From Nocardia sp. CY41 (lineage in GTDB: Bacteria; Actinomycetota; Actinomycetes; Mycobacteriales; Mycobacteriaceae), in the NCBI RefSeq assembly GCF_009829325.1, contig NZ_VUOS01000024.1, positions 62,001 through 126,000 of the forward strand: a stretch of 64,000 nt of DNA. The letters run 5' to 3'. A model generated the notes under the pieces. That model did no database searches. It saw only the letters and a program-made list of their open reading frames with translations, and was not told where the DNA came from. Shown here one piece after another: positions 1 to 8,149 of the stretch; position 1 is the first letter of the stretch, and each line of letters begins with the position of its first letter. Both the position numbers and the translations under genes were made by a program.

Positions 1-479
1 GCCGCGTCCATGAGCTCGGTGAACAGTGCCAGCATCGGCGCGTGCGCGACCCTCACATGGTCGGGATGCGAGATCAGCAGCTGCGATGCGAAATCGGTGA
101 ACAACGGCCGCTGCGCGGATGGGTCCGGCCGGCACAGCTCGAACAACAGCTCGACGGCCACCTGAAGCTTGTCCAGCGGGTCGGTCCGCCCGTCGGCGGC
201 GGCGCGCAGCTGGTCGGACGTGCGGCTCAGGGCATCCTCGAAAAGGGCGAGCAGCAGCTCGTGCTTGCCGTCGAACTGCAAGTAGAAGCTGCGCAGCGAT
301 TGTCGTGAGCGGTCCACGACCTCCTGCACCGTGAAGTCCGTACTTCCCTTCTCGGTGATGATCGCCTGGGCGGCGTCCAGGAACCGCTGCACACGCTCCT
401 CGGCGCGCAGCTTCGCGGTGCGTAGCGAGCGCTCGACGGCGCGCTGCTTCCATGCCGGATTCTCGCCCAGGCTGGTCAC
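1..479 (-). CDS. TetR-family regulator, C-terminus cut off by window edge
   Basis: N-terminal part (about 159 codons) of a TetR/AcrR-type repressor. The helix-turn-helix is visible near residues 45-70 (VQEVVDRSRQSLRSFYLQF), followed by the usual ligand-domain start with an LFEDAL segment. TetR proteins are dimeric DNA-binding repressors released by a small ligand; the ligand is unknown here. The start is the GTG at 477-479, because an in-frame TGA at 498-500 rules out upstream starts and the protein resembles the family from its first residues. The gene leaves the window at its 3' end, so its downstream partners cannot be seen. Confidence 0.85.
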   Translation of the reverse strand, partial: MTSLGENPAWKQRAVERSLRTAKLRAEERVQRFLDAAQAIITEKGSTDFTVQEVVDRSRQSLRSFYLQFDGKHELLLALFEDALSRTSDQLRAAADGRTDPLDKLQVAVELLFELCRPDPSAQRPLFTDFASQLLISHPDHVRVAHAPMLALFTELMDA

Positions 480-981
480 GGGCGCCTCGGTCCTCGGTCA
501 TATGAAGAGAACATGACTGCACTGTACCGGAGAACGGTGTGCTTCCCGGGGTACTGAAGGACCTTGTTCGCGCCAAACGGAACTTTCCGACATCGGGAAC
601 CATACTCTCGGCGTCCGTAAGAGTCCGCGCCGACAGATCACCCGCCTTTGTGTTGCCGATCTCCGGAGACGGTGGTTCATCGCCACAGTCGCTGGCAAGG
701 CATGGGCCGCAACGCTTCCCGCATATCCTGGTCGATTCGGATGATCGCCATTCCCCTTTCGTATGCTGCCTTCGCGAACGTGTGGGCTGCTACGGAGTCG
801 GCCCGGTAGTGCATCGGCGGCCAACCCGGGAATTGGACTGTCACATGGCATTGCATTACTTCGGTCCCGAATATGCGGCTGTTCGACGTTCCGGGGCGCC
901 GCGGCCTCGGCGTTCATTCGCCATTCAGGATCGGCACCGCACCACTGGGGACAGTCGTCGAGCTGGGCCACAATACGTCGC
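480..981. other. intergenic region between divergent TetR and RDD genes
   Basis: About 500 bases without a convincing gene. Open frames on both strands translate into Arg/Pro-rich, low-complexity sequence with no family resemblance, as expected for chance frames in GC-rich DNA. It must carry the promoters of the two divergent genes. No clear operator, repeat or terminator was found. Confidence 0.5.
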
Positions 982-1449
982 GTGAACGCAACACGCCCCC
1001 GTCCTGATCGAAGCCGACCTCGCGGCCAAGCGCCCGCGCCGCGGGCCGCTGTTCCGGACGAGGCGGGGGAGAACCGCCTCGCCCTGGCCGCGACGACCGA
1101 CGCTCTGATAGCGCTGATCGTCGGATTCGCGTTGTCGCAACGCGTCTTCCATGCCTACGACGGTGTCGCGGAATTCCTCGGCGCGTTCGTTCCGTGCGTG
1201 CTCGCGGTGTCGTTCGCCAACCACGTACTCGGCACACTGCTGTTAGGTGGCAGTTTCGCGAAACTGCTGTTCGGAATGCGGGTAGTGCGATGGAAGGACG
1301 GCCGGCGTCCACGTGTATGGCAGACGGTCGCACGATGGTTGTTCGGGTTCGTGGTGATCGGGCTGCAGTACCTGCTCGAAGGCGCGAGTGTAGGCCAAGC
1401 CTGCGGGTTGCGCACGGTGCGCCGAAGCGGCCGGCGCCACCCGGCGTAG
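982..1449 (+). CDS. RDD-family integral membrane protein
   Basis: A 155-aa membrane protein with the RDD-domain layout: an N-terminal RLALAATTDALIALIVGF helix with the conserved Arg and Asp, a second helix (FVPCVLAVSFANHVLGTLLL), the FAKLLFGMRVVRWKDGRRP loop, and a third helix (WLFGFVVIGLQYLLEGA). The RDD family has no single known function; some members are linked to ion transport. I chose the GTG at 982 because the open frame upstream of it (from 763) reads as non-protein-like Ser/Arg sequence. No strong ribosome binding site is visible. Convergent with a decayed membrane-protein remnant. Confidence 0.7.
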   Translation: MNATRPRPDRSRPRGQAPAPRAAVPDEAGENRLALAATTDALIALIVGFALSQRVFHAYDGVAEFLGAFVPCVLAVSFANHVLGTLLLGGSFAKLLFGMRVVRWKDGRRPRVWQTVARWLFGFVVIGLQYLLEGASVGQACGLRTVRRSGRRHPA

Positions 1450-1493
1450 GAATCAGCGGCAAGCCGTCGAAAGACGCTGCGCCGCAGGCCGGG

Positions 1494-1754
1494 ACTCAGC
1501 CCATGCAGCAACGGTCCCTGCCCCAGCACCGGTCCGAGCCCGATGATCAGTGAGTCGTAAGCCACGCCGAGAGCCACCAGGCCCAGCAACCAGATCCTGG
1601 CGACGCGGGTAGCGCTGGTGAACAGCAGGACCCCGCAGCTCAGCTGGACGCAGGCGGTCAGAAGCAGGACGGCGGACGCCATGACGACTCGGAGGGTGCC
1701 CGGGCTGCGCAGTATGCGAGCAGAGCGGCTCGCTCGGCCCGTCGGTGCAGTCAC
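1494..1754 (-). pseudogene. remnant of a small membrane protein
   Basis: A minus-strand frame from GTG 1752-1754 encodes two convincing transmembrane segments (VVMASAVLLLTACVQLSCGV and ARIWLLGLVALGVAYDSLII) followed by GLGPVLGQGPLLHGLS. From memory, actinobacterial membrane proteins of this kind carry a similar GEGPLLE stretch followed by a further helix. Here the frame becomes Arg/Ser-rich after about residue 87 and runs antisense into the RDD gene, so the C-terminal half looks lost. It could instead be a short functional protein with an unusual tail. The 1494 boundary marks the end of the protein-like sequence, not a stop codon. Confidence 0.35.
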
Positions 1755-1884
1755 GCCGCGGTACGAGGGCGCTCGGCGCCTGGGGGGAGCGGCTGTGCGG
1801 GCGTCGAGACGCGTCCCGGCGACGGCGACGATCGCGTCGTTTTCCCGCCGGATTCTCGGGCTCGGTGCTCCTAGCGTCGGTGCG

Positions 1885-3134
1885 ATGGAAACTGATCCGT
1901 CACCGCGCGCGCGGGGCACCGCGCTGCGCAACCCCGTCGTTTGGTTCATGGCGCCGGCGGCCGCGCTCGGCACCGCCACCATCTATCCGCTGCAACCGGC
2001 CATCGCGGAAGTCGCCGGTTCGCTGCATGCCTCGCTCGCGGCGGTCGGCACCGCCCTGGCGTGCGGGTCGCTCGGCTATCTGGTGGGCTGGCGCTATTGG
2101 TACCGCTGGTCGACCGGTTCCCGCCGCGGACGGTGTTGTCGGCGCAGTTCGGTGCTCTGGCCATCGCTCTGGCGGCGGGCGCGGTGGCCGGTTCGGCCTG
2201 GCTGCTCGGCTCGGTGGTCGGCCTGATCGGGGCGGGATCATCGGTCGGCGCGCAATTGAGTTCGGTCGCCGGACGGCTCGCGCAACCACGGCGGCGGGCC
2301 ACCGTCCTGGGGGTCGTGACGGCGGGCATTTCGGCGGGGATCCTCGCGGGGAGGATCGTCGGCGGGTGGCTGACGGATGCGATCGGCTGGCGCGGAACAC
2401 TTTTCGCGTTCGCAGTGGCCTGCGCGGCGGTCGCGGTCACGGCTCGGTTCGCGTTGCCCGCCGTAAAAGGGAATGCGACCGGAGGTTATCTGGCCACGGT
2501 GCGCGGACTTCCAGCACTGCACCGCCGATATCCGACGCTGCGCCTGGCCGCCGGTCGCGGCGCCCTGTGGTTCTTCGCCTTCTGCACGATCTGGGCCGGG
2601 CTCCCGGTAGCGCTGTCCCAGCCGCCGTTCTCGTACCCACCCGAACGGATCGGCATGTACGCCTTCGCCGGACTTCTCGGTGTCGTCGCCACGCGCATCT
2701 CGGGCGCGTGGACCGACCGCATCGGCGCGCGGCGAGTGATCGCGATCGGGCTCGTGCTCGCCATCGCCGCCTCGGCAGCCCTGGCGGCTTTTCTTTCGAA
2801 TACCGTCGTAACCCTCGTTTGCCTCGGTCTTTTCGACGCCGGGCTATTCGCGGCCCAGGTAGCCAACCAGAGCACGGTCCTCGCCATCGACCCCGGCGCC
2901 CCAGCGCGCTTCAACAGCGCCTACATGATCGTCTACTTCATCGGCGGCAGCGCCGGAGCCGCGTTCGGCGCCGCCGCCGTCGGCTGGTTCGGTTGGCCCG
3001 CCACCGCCGCCATGGCCGCCGCGGCCATCGCTGCCGCCATGACGGTCACCCTGACCACTCCCCGCACCGGACAAACTCTCCGGGCGCCTACGTCCTCGGA
3101 TTCCGAATCGGCCGGTTCCCGCTTGTCGGCGTAG
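1885..3134 (+). pseudogene. MFS transporter interrupted by a one-base frameshift
   Basis: Major facilitator family permease, likely a CynX/NarK-like or drug-type exporter, about 416 aa if repaired. The N-terminal part from ATG 1885 reads METDPSP, then a first helix (NPVVWFMAPAAALGTATIYP) and CGSLGYLVG in one frame. The protein then continues in another frame as GLALLVPLVDRFPPRTVL and ten more helices through to the stop at 3134. The frames join at the GGG at 2085-2087, where one extra G would restore LVGLALLVPLVDR. Either the gene is a recent pseudogene or the base call is wrong. The motif GAWTDRIGARRVI between helices 8 and 9 is typical of the family. Confidence 0.75.
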
Positions 3135-3283
3135 CGTCCGGTCAGCGGCAGGACGGCAGCGCCCGCCGGATTTGCCCGACTCGGGACCGGCCGAAGATCG
3201 GCATTTCGACCACGGCCCCGCTCCGAACTTCGAGCTCCCGGCCCGCGTCCTGCGTGGACGTGGGTTTGCGGCAGGATGGCACG

Positions 3284-3415
3284 GTGACTCGCACTTCTGA
3301 CGTGCCACCGGTTGACCTTTCGCGCGTTGTTCCTGGCATCGAGGCGCATGTGCGGCGCAGCGTCCGGCTCCATCCTTGGGTGAACTTCTTCTGTCAGCGA
3401 GAGAACGATGAGTAG
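3284..3415 (+). pseudogene. short truncated ORF upstream of the 120-aa gene
   Basis: A 43-codon frame from GTG 3284 encodes PPVDLSRVVPGIEAHVRRSV then RLHPWVNFFCQ and stops, overlapping the next start (ATG 3408) by 8 bases. From memory the start resembles the N-terminus of a longer actinobacterial hypothetical protein whose RLHP motif is followed by a GGPLLWP-type sequence; here the similarity ends at RLHP. I read it as a truncated remnant or possibly a leader ORF coupled to the next gene. Low confidence. Confidence 0.25.
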
Positions 3416-3770
3416 TACACCAATCCAGCCACGGGCACTGACCGATCTCGAAACCGGCGTAGTCACCAAGCTGCTGTCGTCCGGCGTCGCCTCGGAATAT
3501 CTCCGGCAGGTGCCGTATTCGCAGGTCGTCGCGACATGGGGTCTCGGTTCACCGAGCGTCGATCTGGCGGTGCGGCCCGGTGCGGCGCAAGCATCCGGTT
3601 CGCCGGACGGCATCTTCGCCAGCGGAGCGGTCACCGACCGCAACGGATCACCGATCGGCGAGGTGATGGTATGGGTCGAGAACGGCTGGCTCAGCGGAAT
3701 CGAATATGCGTGGTATACGGACGAACGCCCACGCGCGTTGCCCGAGCCCGATCAGATCGAGGTCCTCTAG
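3408..3770 (+). CDS. conserved hypothetical protein, 120 aa
   Basis: Small acidic cytoplasmic protein with no signal peptide or membrane helix. The fold seems to be one compact domain: an N-terminal helix (LTDLETGVVTKLLSSG), a central GLGSPSVDLAV strand pair, then IGEVMVWVENGWLSGIEYAW and YTDERPRALPEPDQI. The VENGWLSGIEYAWYTDE type of ending is one I associate with actinobacterial hypothetical proteins of unknown function, sometimes near toxin-immunity genes, but I cannot name the family. It starts 8 bases inside the preceding short ORF, so its translation may be coupled to that remnant. Confidence 0.65.
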   Translation: MSSTPIQPRALTDLETGVVTKLLSSGVASEYLRQVPYSQVVATWGLGSPSVDLAVRPGAAQASGSPDGIFASGAVTDRNGSPIGEVMVWVENGWLSGIEYAWYTDERPRALPEPDQIEVL

Positions 3771-3809
3771 CGCGAGTTGATATTCGGGTGTGTGGCGTTG
3801 CCGTGGTCG

Positions 3810-4601
3810 TCACGATGTCGCTGCCACGGATGCCGCCGCGATCACCCAATTGCTGAACTCGCATGCCAGGTGCCATTGGTGCTGATGAATGAGCCTGGCG
3901 GGCAGGGTGGCGGGGAACTGCACCGTCAGCACTGCTTCGAGGGTTCCGTTGCGGTCACGGAATTGGTGGCGGACGCCGCCGATGACCAGGCCGTCGTCCA
4001 GCAGGGCTTGGCCCGCGATCTGGATGGGATAGTCCGGATCGACGGGGATGGTCAGGGCTTCGCTTCTGCTGTAGTCGATGAGGAATCGGGACGCGGTCGG
4101 GGATCCGCCGGTGGTCTCGACGACTTCTTGACGGCCGTCGGGCAGGCCGCGCAGTAGGTAGTGGTCCGGGCAGGCGTCGACCATATCGGTCTCGGCGTTG
4201 GAGACGGTGAGGTTGTCGAACCAGTCCGCGAAGTGTCCGGCGGAGTAGTTCGGAACTTCGAGGCGGGTGACGGCGTACTTCGACCGGCCCCTGCTCATGG
4301 CCACACCGATCCGTGCCATCCGCTCGGACAGGGCCAGGTCGCGTTTGAGCATGGCGTAGATTCCCGCGTGCCCGAGCCGCGTTTTCGCTGTGGTCAACAC
4401 GGACCGCTGCACATCGAGAGGACCGCGGGCCGACCGGCTGGGGATCGCATCCGGCATGATCTCGGCCGCCGCGCGATCCCCGAGGCGGGCGGCGAACCTG
4501 GCGAGCACCGCCTTCATTCGGCGCGATTCCCATGCCCGCACCTGGTCGCGCGAGACTCGCGTCTCGCCGACGATCGCACGGATGTCGATGGAATCGTCCA
4601 T
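3810..4601 (-). CDS. unknown protein, 263 aa
   Basis: I do not recognise this family. The N-terminus has a helix-rich segment that could be a helix-turn-helix (IRAIVGETRVSRDQVRAWES). A middle domain holds VPNYSAGHFADWFDNLT and a C-terminal part ends in HQHQWHLACEFSNWV. There is no signal peptide or transmembrane segment. The codon use and the mixed alpha/beta composition look like real coding sequence. The C-terminal motif PAT-x-P...H-x-WHLACE-x(3)-W recurs in the opposite orientation at 4784-4945, so a second copy once lay next door. Two matching dyads about 125-190 bases upstream could control it. Confidence 0.6.
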   Translation of the reverse strand: MDDSIDIRAIVGETRVSRDQVRAWESRRMKAVLARFAARLGDRAAAEIMPDAIPSRSARGPLDVQRSVLTTAKTRLGHAGIYAMLKRDLALSERMARIGVAMSRGRSKYAVTRLEVPNYSAGHFADWFDNLTVSNAETDMVDACPDHYLLRGLPDGRQEVVETTGGSPTASRFLIDYSRSEALTIPVDPDYPIQIAGQALLDDGLVIGGVRHQFRDRNGTLEAVLTVQFPATLPARLIHQHQWHLACEFSNWVIAAASVAATS

Positions 4602-4724
4602 GACCGAACCTACCTCTCCCGTTCCGGCTCCGACGCCGATGACAGTCGTCCGATGTGCTTCGCGTTCCCTGATGCGCCGCGCACGAGGGTGGACGGTGAG
4701 CTCGAGGGACAGCCCGGCCTCACG

Positions 4725-4749
4725 TTAAAGCCACATATACTTGCTTTAA
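4725..4749. promoter_or_regulatory. perfect dyad TTAAAGC-N11-GCTTTAA
   Basis: Seven-base inverted repeat, TTAAAGC at 4725-4731 and GCTTTAA at 4743-4749, separated by 11 AT-rich bases. The two half-site centres lie about 1.7 helical turns apart, and the block is far AT-richer than its flanks. This is the layout expected for a dimeric repressor site. It lies upstream of the unknown 263-aa gene. Confidence 0.5.
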
Positions 4750-4771
4750 GCATGCACGGCGAACCGCTATA

Positions 4772-4792
4772 AAAGCAAATTTCCATAGCTTT
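4772..4792. promoter_or_regulatory. second dyad AAAGC-N11-GCTTT
   Basis: AAAGC at 4772-4776 and GCTTT at 4788-4792 repeat the core of the first dyad with the same 11-base spacer. Both half-sites are displaced by exactly 45 bases from those of the first dyad, about four helical turns. An alternative pairing, GCTAT 4766-4770 with ATAGC 4785-4789, overlaps it. Confidence 0.45.
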
Positions 4793-4945
4793 ATTGATCA
4801 CCGGTCGTCGCCGGCGCGGCTCGGGCAACCGGTGCTCGGCTTCGAAGGTCGCGTTCCCGCCACGGCGCCGGGTCTGCACGTCGCCGAGCATCGGTGGCAC
4901 CTGGCGTGCGAACTCGGCAGGTGGATCGGCGCATACCTGCGCTGA
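4784..4945 (+). pseudogene. C-terminal fragment of a paralog of the 263-aa gene
   Basis: A plus-strand frame ending at TGA 4943-4945 reads RVPATAPGLHVAEHRWHLAC followed by ELGRWIGAYLR. This matches the C-terminus of the neighbouring minus-strand protein (FPATLPARLIHQHQWHLAC). Upstream of about 4800 the frame passes into the AT-rich block without a plausible start, so only the tail of the gene survives. It is an inverted, 5'-truncated duplicate. It is unlikely to make a functional protein. Confidence 0.5.
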
Positions 4946-5019
4946 TCAACTCGCGCCGCGCCGCACCGGGTTCCCGGGCGTATTCGGCGCGCGGCAGCGC
5001 TGTCGAGTAGAACAGGGCC

Positions 5020-5649
5020 ATGGAGCAGCGTGGCGGAGACCTCGACAACGAGCAACCGGCGACACCGCCGGCTCCGCGCAGGCGGACCGGGGGACGTTCG
5101 GCCCGCGTGCGCGAAGCCGTGCTCACCGCGACGCTCGACCAGGTCGCCGAGCACGGCATCGAAGGCTTGACCGTCGGCGATGTCGCGGCCCGCGCCGGAG
5201 TCGCCTTGACGACGATCTACCGTCGCTGGGGCACCCGCACCGCGCTGATCGCCGAAGCCGTCACCGAGCTCGCAGCCGCCGCCAACCCCGCACCCGACAC
5301 CGGCACCCTGCGAGGAGACCTCCAGCAGCTGGCCGAGCAGATCTCGCATCTGATTTCACGTCCTGGCATCGCGCGGCTGGTCGGCACCACCATCGCCCTG
5401 TCGGCCGACCCGGAGGTCGCGGCCGCACGCCACCGCTTCTGGGAGGATCGTTTCCAGCAAAGCTCCCGGGTCATCGCCAGGGCCGTGGAGCGCGGCGAAC
5501 TAGCCGAGGATGTGGACCCCCGCGAGGTGCTCGAAACGCTCTCGGCTCCTTTGTATTTCCGGCTGCTGGTCGCAGACGCAGCACTCGACGACGCTTTCCT
5601 CGTGCGATGTGTCGACAACACCCTCACCCTGCACGGCAAACCGGTCTAG
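5020..5649 (+). CDS. TetR-family regulator, 209 aa
   Basis: TetR/AcrR repressor. After a Pro-rich, probably disordered head of about 25 residues comes GRSARVREAVLTATLDQVAE and the helix-turn-helix LTVGDVAARAGVALTTIYRR near residues 50-70. The ligand-binding part has the pattern of the TetR_C_11-type group (ISHLISRPGIARLVG, HRFWEDRF). Such regulators often sit beside a transporter or an enzyme they control. Here the gene converges on a small lipocalin-like gene, and its target is unclear. It has the full length for the family. Confidence 0.85.
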   Translation: MEQRGGDLDNEQPATPPAPRRRTGGRSARVREAVLTATLDQVAEHGIEGLTVGDVAARAGVALTTIYRRWGTRTALIAEAVTELAAAANPAPDTGTLRGDLQQLAEQISHLISRPGIARLVGTTIALSADPEVAAARHRFWEDRFQQSSRVIARAVERGELAEDVDPREVLETLSAPLYFRLLVADAALDDAFLVRCVDNTLTLHGKPV

Positions 5650-5657
5650 CGAGTCAC

Positions 5658-6005
5658 TTAATGCGGGTGGTCGGCCGCGTCCGGGTTGGTTGAGCGGGAA
5701 CCGGCCCCCTCGTCCGCCCGGCGGTAGGCGAATGTACATCCTTCCTCGTCGGTGACAACCAGCTGATCCTCCACCACACGAAAGGCATAGGTGAGGATCG
5801 CGTCGTTGACCGTGGAGACGGCCAGCCGGCCGCCGCCCGAGATCTCGTAGGTGCCCACGTCCCAGCGGGGATGTTCCCGAGAACCCGGAGACATGCGACC
5901 GACGTAACTGCCGTCGCCGTGGAATTCGATCTCGTCGGGATAGCCCGCCCCGCACGGCTCGCCGCCGATCCTGATCCATGTGCCGACCAGGTCGGTCTGC
6001 GTCAT
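5658..6005 (-). CDS. small lipocalin-like protein, 115 aa
   Basis: Predicted small beta-rich protein: LVGTWIRIGG at the start (the G-T-W signature common in lipocalin-like and calycin folds), then repeated strands EIEFHGDGSYVGRM, WDVGTYEISGGGRLAVSTV and LTYAFRVVEDQLVVTDEEG. No signal peptide. The ATG overlaps the stop of the upstream metalloprotease gene by four bases (ATGA at 6002-6005), so the two are translationally coupled. It may therefore be an inhibitor, chaperone or accessory of the protease, but this is inferred only from the coupling. Confidence 0.65.
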   Translation of the reverse strand: MTQTDLVGTWIRIGGEPCGAGYPDEIEFHGDGSYVGRMSPGSREHPRWDVGTYEISGGGRLAVSTVNDAILTYAFRVVEDQLVVTDEEGCTFAYRRADEGAGSRSTNPDAADHPH

Positions 6006-8149
6006 AGGGACTCGAGCCGTCGCAGCGCGCCGTCGGCGCCCAGCGCCTGCGCCTTCGCGCTCAGCACGGCCACCAGCGGTGCGGTCTCGCGCCCGCGGCG
6101 GGTCGCCATATCCAGCAGGCGCGCGGCCTTGTCCACCTCGGCGGCCGACATGACCGTCTCCTCGTCGATCAACTCCGCTGTGCGGCCGAGATCGGCCGGG
6201 CGGTCGAAGAACGGCGCGGCGACCCGTTTGGCCTCGATGAAGGCGAAGTGGGGTCGTAGCACGTCGTTGCCGATCGCGGCCTCGATCGCCTCGACGCCCC
6301 GGTGCAGATGATCGCCGCCGATGGCCAGCGTAACCAACGCGTCGGGCGTGGTGAGCACCCGCAGCGCCGCGGCGGCGTGCGCATCGTCGACCGCCGCGGT
6401 GACCATCACCGTGGCCGCACCGGACGCCTGGAACGGGACACCGTCGATTTCCCAACGCACATCCACGCGCACCGTGTGTGGTCCCGCCGCCGGGAACAGG
6501 GCGCCGTCCCGGCCGCGCAGCAAGGTCAGCGAACCGATCACATCCGCACCGGGCCGCAGGTCGGCCAGGCGTTGTTCCTCCATGCACCGAACGAGTGTGC
6601 TGAAGCGGCGTGACGTGCCAGAGGGATCGGTGACGGTGCCCGAGACATGCCCAGCCCGCAGCGAAAGGTCCACCGGGGCGGCGATCGCCGTCGTGCCGCG
6701 ATTGCGCAAGGTCAGGTCCACGCGCACCGGTGCTCCGATCGGAACGGTGTCGAGCAGTGCCGCGACGTCCAGCTCGACACCGTCGGGCGTCAGCACCGCG
6801 TCGTCGGGTGAGATCGGTGCGGTGCTGTAGGCGGCGCCGAACGCGACCCCGCCTGGGCGCACCCAGAGATCGGGCATGTGGCGCAAGCGCTTCTGGTCGT
6901 CCGGGGCGTGCGACCACCGGATGTTCTGCGGGAACTGCTGCGGCGGCGCCGCGCTCGCGGCGATGACATCCGTCGTGTTCATGAATCCGGTGTCGGCAGT
7001 GTTGTGGTAGAGGCCCATCGCATGGCCGAGTTCGTGGACCGCGGTGCGGAAGTACGCATCGACCGCGGTACCGAAGCGCAGGCCCTTGGTGAGGCCCCAT
7101 GGGTCGGCGTTGGGGATCGTCCAATGCGACGCGATTCCCGCACCCTCGCGCGGCACATTGTTGGAATCCCCGCCGAAAGCATCGAACATGATCCCGCGCT
7201 CGGTCGAGTCCAGGCGCCGGGCGCAGACCACCCAGTACCGCCACTCGCGGTCCAGATCGGACGCGTCGCGCCGGGCGAGCATGGTGGCGTGCATTTCCGC
7301 ATCCGACCAGGACTCACCGCTCGGTTCGGCGAGGTCGGTGTCGCTCTGGTCGACGTCGACCTGCCATTCCACCTGCTGGAACAGCGAGGCCCAGCCGTCC
7401 CCCGCGGCGTTGGCCAGCGGCGCCTCCGACTCGGGTACGCGGTCGATCTCCACGGTGATACGGCGCAGGTAGGTGGACACCCAGCCCATCGACAGCATTC
7501 CGACGATCGCGCCCGCCGCGTTCCGGACCAGCCCGAGCAGGAAGTTCGATGCACTCGGGTAGCCCGGCGGTGCAGGCATCCACCCCATCTTCGCCGTGCA
7601 CGTGTCCTCGAGTGACCACGTCCCCGCCGCGTGGTCGAAGCGGTGCAACTCGAACCCGAGGGGGAAGTTCCAAGCGTGCGCCGCACCCTCGAGGATCTGC
7701 GTGACCCGCACGTAGTAGCGGTAATCGGCGATCGGGAAGACCGGCACGCCCAGCGCCGGGTCCGGCTCTCTCGGCGGCAGGGGTGTGAGCTGGGGCTGGT
7801 GCAGGTACAGGTCGCCGCTCGCGATCGTATTCACCTCATCGCGCTCGACCCGTAATGTGCCGTCGTAGTGGACCGGCAGCCCGACCGTCGCGTGCGGCGT
7901 CGGCGTGTAGCGCAAGAGGTAGCAGCCGGCCCGTAACCGGCGCGGCTGGGGGAACGGGAGGTCTGCAGGCGGGGCGACCGGCCGCGCGACGTCTTCGGTC
8001 AGCAGGTCGGCGATGTCTGCCCCGGCGACGTAATCGGGTAGAGGCGGCGACAGCACGCGCCCGTCACCCCGGTGGCCCGGCGCGAAGGGCGCCTTCGGGG
8101 CGCGGCTTCCAGGCACGCCGGCGCTGCGGTTGACTTGCTCGATCGACAC
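6002..8149 (-). CDS. matrixin-like zinc metalloprotease, 715 aa
   Basis: Carries the metzincin zinc site HELGHAMGLYH at residues 372-382 (three zinc His, catalytic Glu373) and a Met-turn (GFMN, Met390) shortly after, so it should be a zinc endopeptidase. The N-terminal 350 residues form beta-rich domains of unknown type, and about 450-600 contain an Ig-like segment (PVRVDLTLRNRGTTAIAAPV). No Sec or Tat signal is seen with the chosen GTG start at 8147-8149, which follows a good GAGGAGG site. An in-frame ATG further upstream (8191) lacks one. Its stop overlaps the start of the lipocalin-like gene. Possible roles are an intracellular protease or one exported by a leaderless route. Confidence 0.8.
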   Translation of the reverse strand: MSIEQVNRSAGVPGSRAPKAPFAPGHRGDGRVLSPPLPDYVAGADIADLLTEDVARPVAPPADLPFPQPRRLRAGCYLLRYTPTPHATVGLPVHYDGTLRVERDEVNTIASGDLYLHQPQLTPLPPREPDPALGVPVFPIADYRYYVRVTQILEGAAHAWNFPLGFELHRFDHAAGTWSLEDTCTAKMGWMPAPPGYPSASNFLLGLVRNAAGAIVGMLSMGWVSTYLRRITVEIDRVPESEAPLANAAGDGWASLFQQVEWQVDVDQSDTDLAEPSGESWSDAEMHATMLARRDASDLDREWRYWVVCARRLDSTERGIMFDAFGGDSNNVPREGAGIASHWTIPNADPWGLTKGLRFGTAVDAYFRTAVHELGHAMGLYHNTADTGFMNTTDVIAASAAPPQQFPQNIRWSHAPDDQKRLRHMPDLWVRPGGVAFGAAYSTAPISPDDAVLTPDGVELDVAALLDTVPIGAPVRVDLTLRNRGTTAIAAPVDLSLRAGHVSGTVTDPSGTSRRFSTLVRCMEEQRLADLRPGADVIGSLTLLRGRDGALFPAAGPHTVRVDVRWEIDGVPFQASGAATVMVTAAVDDAHAAAALRVLTTPDALVTLAIGGDHLHRGVEAIEAAIGNDVLRPHFAFIEAKRVAAPFFDRPADLGRTAELIDEETVMSAAEVDKAARLLDMATRRGRETAPLVAVLSAKAQALGADGALRRLESL

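Larger units (their letters stand above)
4602..5019. other. AT-rich intergenic stretch with dyads and a gene fragment
   Basis: Contains a locally AT-rich block (about 4720-4800) with two similar dyads and, on the plus strand, the decayed end of a paralog of the 3810-4601 gene. The remaining sequence up to the TetR start at 5020 shows no gene. The drop in GC against the surroundings fits a promoter/operator region or an old insertion point. Confidence 0.6.

Noticed and set aside
498..971. 157-aa minus-strand and 148-aa plus-strand frames
   Set aside because: Both read as Arg/Ser/Pro-rich sequence without motifs, and they overlap each other in a divergent promoter region.
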